Positions 27,775 through 37,600 of a DNA stretch of 42,362 nt are shown in pieces (within the stretch, counting starts at the first letter, position 1; every line of letters starts with the position of its first letter). The notes below the pieces were generated by a model. That model saw nothing but the letters and a program-made list of their open reading frames with translations, was not told the origin of the DNA and made no database searches. Both the position numbers and the translations under genes were made by a program. Source of the stretch: Elusimicrobiota bacterium (GTDB taxonomy: Bacteria; Elusimicrobiota; Elusimicrobia; UBA1565; UBA9628); NCBI GenBank assembly GCA_028714015.1, contig JAQTNG010000004.1:1-42362 (forward strand), given 5' to 3'.

Positions 27775-28776
27775 CTAGGGAGCCGGATCCCGCTTGCAAA
27801 CGATGGTGCCGTCCTCGGCGACCTCGAAGGACACGGACTTGGCGTTCGCGGCGCGGGCCTCGACGAAGTAGGACGCGTAGCGATCGAACAGTATCCGCTC
27901 GAGCTCGCGTATGCCGAACTTGCTGACGCGCATGTTCGCCTCAAGGGCCTGTATGATCAGCTCGGGCGCGACGAAATGCGTCTCGATGCCGTACTCCTGG
28001 CCGAGCTTGGCGATCTTGAGCAGCGAGATCTCGGCGACCTGCATGCCGACCAGCGGCTTGAAGAGATAGACCTTGTCCACGCGGCCGAGGATCTCGGGGC
28101 GGAAGGTTCCGCTCTCGGCCAGAAGGGTCTTGATCGCGTTCATGATGCGGGGATAGTCGGTGAGGCCCTGCACCGCCTTGCCCATGGAGTCGGCGAGGGA
28201 GTTGCTCGTCATGATGATCACCGACTGGGTGAAGTCCGCGGTCTTCCCGCTGCCCTGCTCGGTCAGGCGGCCTTCGCCCATGACCTGGAGCAGGAGATCG
28301 AAGATGACGGGGTGAGCCTTCTCGATCTCGTCGAAGAGCACGACGCGCTTGGGGTTGGCGAACATCGGCCGGGTGAGCTGGCCGCCCTGCTCGGCTCCGA
28401 CGTAGCCCGAGGACGCGCCGGTCAGGCGCGACTTGCCCATCTCGGCGCTGGCGAGCTCGGAGCAGTCGAAGCGCAGAAGGGCCTGCTCGTCGCCGAAGAG
28501 ATACTCGCAGATGGCCTTCGCCAGCTCGGTCTTTCCCGTGCCCGTGGGCCCGAGGAAAAGGAGGTTGCACACCGGCCGCGTGCGCTTGTCCTTCATCCAG
28601 CTCAGGCGTATGAGGCGCGCGACGTCCTCGATGATCTCGTCCTGCCCCTTCACGCGCGAGCGCAGGTGCGCGACGAGCTTCGCCTCGTCGACCGTGAATC
28701 GCTGGCTCTCCGCGTTGGAGGTCTTGAGCATCCCCTGGAGCTTGGTCCAGTCCGTCATCTTGGAAAGATCGCTCAC
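27775..28776 (-). CDS. Single-domain Clp-type (ClpB D2-like) AAA+ ATPase
   Basis: 333 aa; GPTGTGKTELAKAI (Walker A), VVLFDEIEKAHP (Walker B), GASSGYVGAEQGG (pore loop), IIMTSN (sensor 1), FRPEILGRVD (Arg finger), FGIRELER (sensor 2). Confidence 0.92.
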   Translation of the reverse strand: MSDLSKMTDWTKLQGMLKTSNAESQRFTVDEAKLVAHLRSRVKGQDEIIEDVARLIRLSWMKDKRTRPVCNLLFLGPTGTGKTELAKAICEYLFGDEQALLRFDCSELASAEMGKSRLTGASSGYVGAEQGGQLTRPMFANPKRVVLFDEIEKAHPVIFDLLLQVMGEGRLTEQGSGKTADFTQSVIIMTSNSLADSMGKAVQGLTDYPRIMNAIKTLLAESGTFRPEILGRVDKVYLFKPLVGMQVAEISLLKIAKLGQEYGIETHFVAPELIIQALEANMRVSKFGIRELERILFDRYASYFVEARAANAKSVSFEVAEDGTIVCKRDPAP

Positions 28777-28786
28777 CGTTTTCTCC

Positions 28787-30103
28787 TCATGGAAGGGTCC
28801 CTGGCCTGCGCCCGCGTCTAAAGATATCCTTCGAGAATCCGCCTCTCGCGATCGCGGCCCTCTTGGCCCCGAACATTTCCTCGATCGCGGTCGCGTCGCT
28901 GCCGCGAGTCGTGATGATCGGAGGCTTCTGCTTGCCCGTCACGGTCACGCGGGCGCCCTCATAGGCGACGATCTCCGGTTTCGCGTCGGCGCCGAGGCCA
29001 AAACTGCAATCCGAAAACCCGATAACGGCGTCGATCCAGGCGACGACCGGGCGACGGACGGAGGCGAAGAAGACACCCGTGAACTTCGCCTTGACCGGCC
29101 CGCGGATCACCGCGTCGACGACGACGCCGCTGAGGTGGCCTCCGTCGGCCGTGACGCGCGTGGGTTTATCGCCCTGCTCGACGATCAGCGCCGGGGCGGC
29201 GGCGTCAAAACTGACGAGATCGACATCGCGCATGGATAAAGTCGAGGCGATGGCGTAGACGCTCCCGCCCGGCTCGGTGCGCGGATTCTCCTGATCGGGG
29301 CGCCGTTCGATCCACAATTTTTCCAGATCGAGCGTTCCGTTGCGCACGCCGATCGTCGCGCCGCGTCCGGCCCAGATCACCTTGACGTCAATCGGATTCG
29401 AGCCGGCGCCGCGGATGCGCACGGACTTGTTCTGGACTTCGACGGGGCCGTCATAGGTTCCCGGCTTCACCAAAATGAGGTCGCCGCTGGCCGCGCTGAA
29501 CGCCGCGTCACGCAGGCTCGAGGTGTCCACCCCCGCCATGCCGGGCGGGCCGACCATGATGACCCCTTTGCGCGCCGATACGACCCGATTGAGCGGCGCG
29601 GGCTGCGCCTGGACCTGCATGGCGGCCTGCGGCTGAGGGACGCCCATCAGGCGTCCGATCAGTCCGTTGATCATGCCGCCGCCGGAGCCGCCGACGATGC
29701 CCTGGGTGTTCCCGACGCCCGTGCCCGTGATGGTCATCTTCGGAGGAGACGAAGGATCGGCTCCGGCCGCCGGCCCTGTCTGGGCGGCCGGATCCGGGGG
29801 AGCGACCAAATCCAGCCCTGTCGCCGCGCCGGCCCCGCTGTAGGTGGCGAGATCGGAGGAAGACCTCGGCGCCGGCGTGATCGGGGCTTCCGCGCCGGGG
29901 CCCGAGGGCGCGGGGGCGGCCGCCGCCGGGACCGGAGCCGCGGCCTCGGCGGATTTGGCGGCCGCCGGAGCGGCGGGCGGCGGCGAAGCCGGGGCCGCGC
30001 CGCGGCGGGTCGACGCCGTGCCGAGGACCGAGACCACGCACGCCGTGCCCGCGATGGCGGTGAACAACTGGAACCAGGAGTCCTTGAGCAGCCTTTTCTT
30101 CAC
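28787..30103 (-). CDS. Single-TM/secreted Pro-Ala-rich protein with predicted right-handed beta-helix-like C-terminal domain
   Basis: GTG start (GTGA overlap with upstream AAA+ stop): VKKRLLKDSWFQLFTAIAGTACVVSVLG; later GDLILVKPGTYDGPVEVQNKSVRIRGAGSNPIDVKVIWAGRGATIGVRNGTLDLEKLWIERR, which resembles pectin-lyase-fold repeats. Confidence 0.75.
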   Translation of the reverse strand: MKKRLLKDSWFQLFTAIAGTACVVSVLGTASTRRGAAPASPPPAAPAAAKSAEAAAPVPAAAAPAPSGPGAEAPITPAPRSSSDLATYSGAGAATGLDLVAPPDPAAQTGPAAGADPSSPPKMTITGTGVGNTQGIVGGSGGGMINGLIGRLMGVPQPQAAMQVQAQPAPLNRVVSARKGVIMVGPPGMAGVDTSSLRDAAFSAASGDLILVKPGTYDGPVEVQNKSVRIRGAGSNPIDVKVIWAGRGATIGVRNGTLDLEKLWIERRPDQENPRTEPGGSVYAIASTLSMRDVDLVSFDAAAPALIVEQGDKPTRVTADGGHLSGVVVDAVIRGPVKAKFTGVFFASVRRPVVAWIDAVIGFSDCSFGLGADAKPEIVAYEGARVTVTGKQKPPIITTRGSDATAIEEMFGAKRAAIARGGFSKDIFRRGRRPGTLP

Positions 30104-31212
30104 CGCCGCTCCGCCGCGAGCATCAAAGTCGCGCCGCCGGTGGACGGGTCGAAGCCCAGCGACACGGCGCTCGAGCCCTTTTTCCGGGCCTCGTCGAGGA
30201 GCGGGTCCATCAGGCGGCGCAGGCAGCGCGCGAGCTGGCGCACGCCGTACTCCCCGAACTCGGCGTTGAGCGCGACGGCGCGCGCGAGAAGCTCGGGCGA
30301 CAGGTAGCTGACCTCGATGCCCTGCTCGCGCCACTGCTTGGCGATCTGCAGGCAGGCGATCTCGGCGATGTGGATGGGGGCCAGCGCGTCCATCAGCACG
30401 ATCTCGCTGAAGCGGGCGAGGAAGGCCTTCTCGAAGCCGGCGTCCTTGATCAGAGCGTCGCGCGCGCGCGCCGCGAACGTGGCGGAATCGGCGGCTTTGA
30501 GCGCGCGCAGGCGCTCCGCGCCCGAGTTGCAGGTCGCGAAGAACACGCAGCCGCTGAAGTCCACCATCTTAGAGGACGCCTTGTCGCGGATGTGCCCGCC
30601 GTCGAGCGCCTCGAAGAGGCCGTGGAGCACGTCGGGATGGCACTTGTCGATCTCGTCGAGGAGCACGACGCGGTACGGGTCCTCGAGCAGCGCCCCGGTC
30701 AGCGAGCCCGTCTCCGCGCCGCCCGTCGCGCCGAGCAGGGCCTGGAGGTCGTACGGGTCCTTGAACTGGTTCATGCGCAGGATGACCGGCTCCTTCTCGG
30801 GCCACAGGGCCATCGCGGTCATCTGCGCGAGAAAGGTCTTCCCCGTGCCGGTGGGCCCGACGAGGAGGAAGGAGCCGAGGCTGCGCCCCGGGCGGGCGAG
30901 CTCGAGGCCGCGCTGGATCGAGTGCACGATCAGGTCCACGGCCGCGTCCTGGCCGCGCACGTTCTCCTTGATCCAGCTTCCGTAGTCGCGCAGCCGCATC
31001 TTGCGCAGGACCTCGTGGTCGATGAGGCCCTCGCCGCGCGCGGCCGCGTCGTCGCGCTGGACCGACCAGAAACGATAGATCATGCCGAGCGCGGCGATGG
31101 CGAATATCCAAGGCAGGGCCTCGGGCGCGCGCTGCTTCACCGACAACAAAGCGCCCCCGAGGGCCACGACGGCCATCATGATGAACAGCGGGTGCATGGA
31201 GCTTGATTTCAC
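30100..31212 (-). CDS. Membrane-anchored single-domain Clp-like AAA+ ATPase
   Basis: GTG 31212 (GTGA overlap) or ATG 31197; two N-terminal TM segments (HPLFIMMAVVALGGALLSV, LPWIFAIAALGMIYRFW); GPTGTGKTFLAQM, VVLLDEIDKCHPDV, FFATCNS, AFLARFSEIV, YGVRQLARCLRR. Confidence 0.88.
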   Translation of the reverse strand: MKSSSMHPLFIMMAVVALGGALLSVKQRAPEALPWIFAIAALGMIYRFWSVQRDDAAARGEGLIDHEVLRKMRLRDYGSWIKENVRGQDAAVDLIVHSIQRGLELARPGRSLGSFLLVGPTGTGKTFLAQMTAMALWPEKEPVILRMNQFKDPYDLQALLGATGGAETGSLTGALLEDPYRVVLLDEIDKCHPDVLHGLFEALDGGHIRDKASSKMVDFSGCVFFATCNSGAERLRALKAADSATFAARARDALIKDAGFEKAFLARFSEIVLMDALAPIHIAEIACLQIAKQWREQGIEVSYLSPELLARAVALNAEFGEYGVRQLARCLRRLMDPLLDEARKKGSSAVSLGFDPSTGGATLMLAAERR

Positions 31213-32078
31213 TTGTAGTCGACGGTCCAGGTGTCGCTTTCGCCCACGGCCATGTTGCGCGAGAGGATCGTCCCGGCCGAGGTCTGCAGGCCGAGCGTGA
31301 CCCCGCCGTCGCCGTCGCGCACGGCCGTGACCGTGATCCGGTGCGACTCGCCTTTCTTGAGAGGAATCTCGAGCGTCGCCCCGGCGTGGCTCAAGGACAG
31401 GTACGACATGGGCACGCCGTCGACCGAGATCTGCACCACGTCGCCGTCCTCGGCGCAATCGTCGATGAGCCGCATCGAGAAGATCGACCAGCCGTCGGAG
31501 CGCACCGCCGTCCGGCCCTGGGGCGTCAGGACGGACTGGGGCGCGGAGGCCGCGGGCGAGACGAGCTCGGGCGGAGCGACGGGAAGCGGCGAGGAGGCCC
31601 GGTTCTCGACGGGAGCGCCCGGAGCGCCGGCGGCCGGCGCCTGCTGGACCGGCGCGGAGGGCGCCGTCTGGACCGGCGGCGCGCCGCCGGAGCCCATCGT
31701 CGTCGGGCCGCCGCCCATCGTGCCTGCCGCGCCGATCGCGGCGGCGGCCGCGGCGCCCTCGGATGAGCGCACGCGCTCGGTGGCCGCTAAGCTGACGTCG
31801 GCGTCGGTGACCGTGAGGACCTTGTCTCGCTGCGCGGCGGCGATCGCGATGGGCGCAGGCCCCGACGGCGGGCGGAAATGGACGGCCGTGCCGGCCAGCG
31901 CCCCGGCCGCGATCAGCGCGGCGAGAACCAAAACGCCGCGCCCCTTGCGCGGCGGCCGGCCCGGCAGCGGAACGTAGGCCTGCGCGCGGGACGCGTCGAG
32001 CCCTTGGGGCGCGGACGCCGGCTTGGGCGCGGCGTCGGATTGCGGCTTTTGCGGCTCAGGATCGGGTTGTTCGTTCAT
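31209..32078 (-). CDS. Single-TM protein with disordered linker and C-terminal beta-rich domain
   Basis: ATG 32078: MNEQPDPEPQKPQSDAAPKPAS...RKGRGVLVLAALIAAGALAGTAVHFRPP; C-term VVQISVDGVPMSYLSLSHAGATLEIPLKKGESHRITVTAVRDGDGGVTLGLQ. Confidence 0.78.
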   Translation of the reverse strand: MNEQPDPEPQKPQSDAAPKPASAPQGLDASRAQAYVPLPGRPPRKGRGVLVLAALIAAGALAGTAVHFRPPSGPAPIAIAAAQRDKVLTVTDADVSLAATERVRSSEGAAAAAAIGAAGTMGGGPTTMGSGGAPPVQTAPSAPVQQAPAAGAPGAPVENRASSPLPVAPPELVSPAASAPQSVLTPQGRTAVRSDGWSIFSMRLIDDCAEDGDVVQISVDGVPMSYLSLSHAGATLEIPLKKGESHRITVTAVRDGDGGVTLGLQTSAGTILSRNMAVGESDTWTVDYK

Positions 32079-32148
32079 GGTCGACTCAGGAGGGCATAGT
32101 ATTGAGGAAGGCCCCCGACTTGTCAACGCCTGATTCTCGATCTCGAGG

Positions 32149-32197
32149 GACTATCCTTGAGGATAGTCGCGCCTCGGACTCGCGCCGGCGCGAGTCC
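32149..32197. terminator. Two tandem hairpins downstream of hemL (possible terminator/insulator, no U-tract)
   Basis: GACTATCC-TTGA-GGATAGTC (32149-32168) and perfect 22-bp palindrome GGACTCGCGCCGGCGCGAGTCC (32176-32197). Confidence 0.5.
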
Positions 32198-32212
32198 TTC
32201 GCAATCCGCGGT

Positions 32213-33514
32213 CTAAATCTCCTGGAACGACTCGGCGGCGGCGCCGATGGCGATGTTGAGGTCTTTCTCGGTGTGCGCGTAGGAGACGAAGGCCGCCTCC
32301 CACTGCGCCGGCGGCAGATAGACGCCGCGCTTGAGCATGCCGTGGAAGTAGCGCCCGTACGCGGCCTTGTCGGCCTTCATCGCCGACGCGTAGTCGGTGA
32401 CCTCGCCCTCGAGGAAGAACGGAGTGAACATCGAGCCGATGGACTGGATGCGCAGCGGCACGCCCGAGCGCAGGGACACGCGCCGCAGGCCCTCGCACAT
32501 GTAGTCGGCGAGCTGGGCCATGCGCTTGTACGGCGATTCGTCGCGCAGGAGGTCGAGCATCGCCGTGCCGGCCGCGACCGCGACCGGGTTTCCGGACAGC
32601 GTTCCGGCCTGGTACGCCGGGCCCTCGGGGGAGATCACCGACATGACGTCGCGGCGGCCGCCGTAAGCGCCCATCGGCAGGCCTCCGCCGATGATCTTGC
32701 CCAAGACCGTGAGGTCGGGCTTGATCTTGTAGATGGTCTGCGCGCCGCCGTAGCAGACGCGAAAGCCCGTGATGACCTCGTCGAACACAAGCAATGCCTT
32801 TTCCCGCTTCGTGATCCGTCGAAGCCCTTCCAAAAAACCTTTGGCCGGGAAGACCACGCCCATGTTCGCGGGAATCGGCTCGACGAAGATCGCCGCGATC
32901 TTGCCTTTGTTTTTCTTGAACGCGTTCTCGACGGCTTTCAGGTCGTTGAACGGCACCACGATCGTCGTCGCCGCGAAGGACTTGGGCACGCCCGCGGAGT
33001 CCGGCACGCCCAGCGTCGTCGCGCCCGAGCCGGCGGCGACGAGCAGGCTGTCGAAGTGGCCGTGGTAGCAGCCCGCGAACTTGATGATGAGGTCGCGTCC
33101 GGTGAACGCGCGCGCCGCGCGCGCCGCGCTCATGCCCGCCTCGGTGCCGGAGCTGGTCATGCGCATCAGCTCGATCGACGGGAAGGCCTTCTTGATGCGC
33201 TCGGCCAGGTTCACCTCGGCCTGGGTCGCGGCGCCGAACGTCGAGCCGCGCGCCATCGCGTCCTGCGCCGCCTTGACGAGCTCGCGCCGGGCGTGGCCGA
33301 ACATCAGCGGCCCCCACGACAGGCAGAAGTCCAGATAGGACTTCCCGTCGTCCGCGAAAAGATACGCGCCGGAGCCGCCGTGCACGAACAGCGGCGTGCC
33401 GCCGACCGACTTGAAGGCGCGCACCGGCGAGTTGACGCCGCCGACGAGCGACTTGCGCGCGCGGGCGAAGATCTTCTTCATGCTCATGGGCTGGTTGTTT
33501 TTCAGGCGAGCCAT
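32213..33514 (-). CDS. hemL: Glutamate-1-semialdehyde 2,1-aminomutase
   Basis: [85 protein letters not shown]. Confidence 0.97.
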   Translation of the reverse strand: MARLKNNQPMSMKKIFARARKSLVGGVNSPVRAFKSVGGTPLFVHGGSGAYLFADDGKSYLDFCLSWGPLMFGHARRELVKAAQDAMARGSTFGAATQAEVNLAERIKKAFPSIELMRMTSSGTEAGMSAARAARAFTGRDLIIKFAGCYHGHFDSLLVAAGSGATTLGVPDSAGVPKSFAATTIVVPFNDLKAVENAFKKNKGKIAAIFVEPIPANMGVVFPAKGFLEGLRRITKREKALLVFDEVITGFRVCYGGAQTIYKIKPDLTVLGKIIGGGLPMGAYGGRRDVMSVISPEGPAYQAGTLSGNPVAVAAGTAMLDLLRDESPYKRMAQLADYMCEGLRRVSLRSGVPLRIQSIGSMFTPFFLEGEVTDYASAMKADKAAYGRYFHGMLKRGVYLPPAQWEAAFVSYAHTEKDLNIAIGAAAESFQEI

Positions 33515-34473
33515 CTGGCGGCCTCCAGGGCGTAGTAGGTCAAAATGAAGTCGGCGCCGGCGCGCTTGATGCACATGAGCGACTCGAGCGCCATCTTTCT
33601 CTCGTCGATCCAGCCGTTGGCGGCCGCGGCCTTGATCATCGCGAACTCGCCCGACACCTGGTACGCCGAGGTGGGCAGGCCGAAGCGGACCTTGACGGCC
33701 TTGAGCACGTCGAGATAGGGCAGAGCGGGCTTGACCATCACCATGTCCGCCCCCTCCTCGACGTCGAGCGCGACCTCGCGCATCGCCTCGTTGAAGTTGG
33801 CCGGGTCCATCTGGTAGCCGGAGCGGTCGCCGAAGCTGGGCGGGCTCTCCGCCGCTTCGCGGAAAGGCCCGTAGAACGCGCTCGCGTACTTGGCGGCGTA
33901 GGCCAGGATCGGCGTGTCGCCGTGGCCGGCCCCGTCGAGGGCTTTGCGGATCGCCGCGACCTGGCCGTCCATCATGCCCGAGGGCGCGATGACGTCGAAG
34001 CCGGCCTTCGCCTGCGATACGGCCGTCTTGGCCGTGAGGGCCAAGGTCGGGTCGTTGAGCACCTTGCCGTCCTTGACGACGCCGCAGTGGCCGTGGTCGG
34101 TGTACTCGCAGAAGCACAGGTCCGCGATCATCAGAAGATTGGGGTGCTTGTCCTTGATCGCCTTCACGGCGTTCTGGACGATGCCGTTGTCGGCATAGGC
34201 GCCGGAGGCCTTCGCGTCCTTCTTGTCGGGGATGCCGAAGAGGATCAGTCCCGGTATGCCCTCGCGGACCGCGAGGTCGGCGGCCTTCACCGCCATGTCC
34301 ACGGAATACTGGAAGTGCCCGGGCATCGACGAGATCGGGCGCTTCTCGCCCTTGCCGGGGCGTATGAACAGCGGAAGTATGAAGTCCCTGGCGGTCAGTT
34401 CGGTCTCGCGGATCAGGGAGCGGAGGACGGGGCTGGAGCGCAGGCGGCGCGGGCGCGTGGTTGGGAAGCTCAT
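33502..34473 (-). CDS. hemB: Delta-aminolevulinic acid dehydratase (porphobilinogen synthase)
   Basis: [84 protein letters not shown]. Upstream ATG 34482 overlaps a TAAAAT box, so 34473 is preferred. Confidence 0.97.
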   Translation of the reverse strand: MSFPTTRPRRLRSSPVLRSLIRETELTARDFILPLFIRPGKGEKRPISSMPGHFQYSVDMAVKAADLAVREGIPGLILFGIPDKKDAKASGAYADNGIVQNAVKAIKDKHPNLLMIADLCFCEYTDHGHCGVVKDGKVLNDPTLALTAKTAVSQAKAGFDVIAPSGMMDGQVAAIRKALDGAGHGDTPILAYAAKYASAFYGPFREAAESPPSFGDRSGYQMDPANFNEAMREVALDVEEGADMVMVKPALPYLDVLKAVKVRFGLPTSAYQVSGEFAMIKAAAANGWIDERKMALESLMCIKRAGADFILTYYALEAARWLA

Positions 34474-34672
34474 GAGGCGCATTTTACATCATGTCGGCGC
34501 ATTCACGACTTGATGCCGGTCACGCCTGGTTTTCCCCCGACTTTCAGCGTTGCAAGTCGGGGGATGCCTCGAGAGGGGGCCAAAGGGCCCAATTTCCATC
34601 AGACTAATGCGTCTCCGGCGGCGCTGTTTGGCCCTATCCGCCCCTCCGGGGCGGGGGCTACAATCATCTGAG

Positions 34673-37600
34673 ATGAGTATTCTCAAAAAGCCGCTGGCCA
34701 GCGTGGCCGCGGCCGTCCTCTTCATCTCCGCTCCGGGGCCCGCCTGCTATCAGGCGGCGGCGCAAAGCCTCGGCTCGGCGAGCAGGGCGGCCGAAGCGGC
34801 GTCCGTCCCGGCGACGGGAGTCGTGCCCGCGCTGGGGACGGCGGCGGGCCCCCCCTCGCTTGCGCCGTTGAGCGCCCCGACGCTCGGGCTTCCGGCCGCG
34901 GCCGTCCCCGCGCCCGTCCCTCTTCCCGCGATGGAGCCGGCGCGCCCGATCCCCCTCGCCGCGGCGCAAAAACCCCAGGCCGCGGCGCTGCCGGAATTGG
35001 CGAAGGCGATGGCGCCGGCCCGCGCGCAGGACATGCCCGGGCGATTGGACGCGCTCTACAGCGGAGGCGTCGCGAAAGCGAGCGCGGACGCCGACGCGGT
35101 CGCCGGGACTCTTGGACACATCGAGCCCAGCGGGCTCGAAGAGTCGTCGCGGCGCTTCTTCGAGGGCGCCGCGAAGGGGGCCTGGCGGGGCTACTTCGAG
35201 AAGCACGTCAGCGCGCTCGGCCTTCCCTACGACAACGCCCAGTGGCTCGAAACGCATGACCCCGGGGAAAAGAACAACCTGGGATTGGAGACGATGCCCG
35301 ACGGCACGATCCGCTACGCGCCGACCTCGCCGACCAACATCGGCTACTACCTCACGGCGGTCGCGGCGGCGAAGTCCTTCGGCTGGATCTCGGACGCCGA
35401 GGCGCTCGCGCGCGTGCGCCGGACCCTCAAGACGCTCGGGCAGATGGAGAAATGGCACGGGCATCTTTACAACTTCTACGACGCGCGCACTTTGACGGCC
35501 ACCAGCCGGTTCGTCTCGACCGTCGACTCGGGCAACCTGGCCGCCGGCCTCATCGCGGTCGGCAACCTTCTTCCGGAGATCCGCGGCGAGGCCCGGGCGC
35601 TCTCGGACGCGATGGACTTCGGCCCGCTCTACGATAAGGAAAAAGGCCTGCTGCTCGTCGGCTACGACGCTCAGAACAAGGCGCCGGACGCGAACCATTA
35701 CGGCGACTATCTCTCCGAGTCGCGCCTCGCCTATCTCGTCGCCATCGGGCAAGGAAGCGTCCCGGCTTCCGCGTGGTCCCGCCTGGACCGGACGGGGAGC
35801 CTGGACGGCGGCGCCATGGATCACCTGGCCCCGCTGGCCTTTCTCGACGAGCCCGGCCATGAGGCCGATGTCCGGGCGCAGGCGAAAGACGCCGAAACGC
35901 TGAGCGGCAAATCGGTGTGGGGAAAGTCCGAGGCGGCCTATCTCGAGAAGGACGAAAACGGGCATTGGCATCATCGCTACGGGCGCTTCGGCGCGGCCGG
36001 GCTCGCCTCCAAGAAGTACGCTCCCGGCGGCGCGCGCAAAGAGAAGGTCGTCAGCCCCTACGTCAGCTTCCTGGCGCTCGCGGTTCCCGGCGTCGACGCC
36101 GGGGCGGTGAGGCGCAACCTCCGGAACCTGGCGGCGCTGGGCCTGCGCCGGCGCGACGGGGCGTTCCTCGACGGGGCGCAGAAGGACGCGGAGACCGGCA
36201 AGGCGCTGCCGATATCGCAGGTCTTCGCCAATCACCAGGGGATGTCGCTGGCGGCGTTGGCCAACTATTTGAAGGAAGGGATGATCCGAAAGGCGTTCTC
36301 GGGAGACGAGCGGATACAAAAGGCGCTCGCGCTGATCGACGGCAAGACCGCCGCGGGCGTCGAACGCAAGAAGGAAGGAGCCAGAAAGATCAACGGCCTC
36401 AACGGCGTGCCGGAGGCCCATTACTTCGGCGCGGGAAGCCTATTCGGAATGGTGACGAACTTCGGATCCGGATTCTTAAAGGCCACGGGCGACGTGGTGC
36501 GGTACGTCAACGAATATCTTGTCAACGCGTTCCGCGCCGATCCCGTCGAGCAGGAAGCCTGGGGCCCGTTCGTCTACGTCTCCGAAGACAAGGCCGTGTG
36601 GTCCACGGCCTATCAACCGACCCGCAGCGCCGATCCGGAGAAGCTCGAGGCGGAGTTCTGGCCCGGAGGCGCCACTTTGGGAAATTCCCAGCGCGGCGTG
36701 AGGTCGACGACGAGAATCTGGGCCGACTCGAGCGTGCAGGTGCAGGAGGTCACGCTCACCAACGAATCTCAGCATGACCGCCGTCTGGCTCTCACCAGCT
36801 TTCAGGACATGGCCCTTCAAAACGGCGGCGCGTATTGGGCGCATCCGGCTTACCAGAAGATCTTCATCCAGACCAAATATGACGCCGAAGCGGAGGCCAT
36901 CTACGGCCTGCGGCGCGGCCACGCTCCGGGCGAGACCTGGCCGGTGGCCTTCTATTTCTCGGACGCGCCGGCCGGACCGGGCGCGTCCTTCGAGACCTCG
37001 CGCGAGGCGTTCCTCGGCAAGGGCGGGGCCCGCGCGCCCGACGCGCTCGCCGGCGGGACATTGACGGGCATGACGGGCGCGGTGATCGAGCCCGCCGCCA
37101 TCCTCCAGCGGAGCGTGACGCTCAAGCCCGGAGAGAGCCGGACGGTGCGCTTCTTCACGGGCCTGGCGCAGGACGAGGCGGCCGCTCGGGCGACCATCGC
37201 GAGATACCGCGGCCTCGCGGCGACGAGCTTCGAGGGCTCGCGCCGGGAAGCGGTCCGCGCGGCGGAGAACGAAATCCTCGCGGCCGGGATCGCGCCTCGG
37301 AACCGCGCGAAGTGGGCCTCGGTCCGCTCCCAGCTGCTCTACCCGAAGCCCCGGCCGGTGGCCCAAGAGAGCGCGCCGCGCACGGGCCGTCCCGCCATCG
37401 CCTGGCGCGTCACCTCGGAAAGCGAGATCCCCGACGCGCTCGAGCTGATCTCGCTTCAGCCGTCGTGGCGGGAAAAGGGCGCCGCCGCCGATTTGGTCTT
37501 CCTGCTCGACATCGGCGGCGCGCTCGAAAAACAAAGGGTCAAAACCGCGCTCGAGGCGGCGACGACCCGGATCCTGCCGGGCTGGAACAGGACGACGCTC

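Noticed and set aside
31213-31458. Extension of the membrane AAA+ ORF to 31458
   Set aside because: Overlaps the real upstream gene (31209-32078) out of frame; start placed at GTG 31212 or ATG 31197.
32213-34473. hemL-hemB pair as a novel heme system
   Set aside because: Standard tetrapyrrole biosynthesis enzymes in a common neighbouring arrangement.
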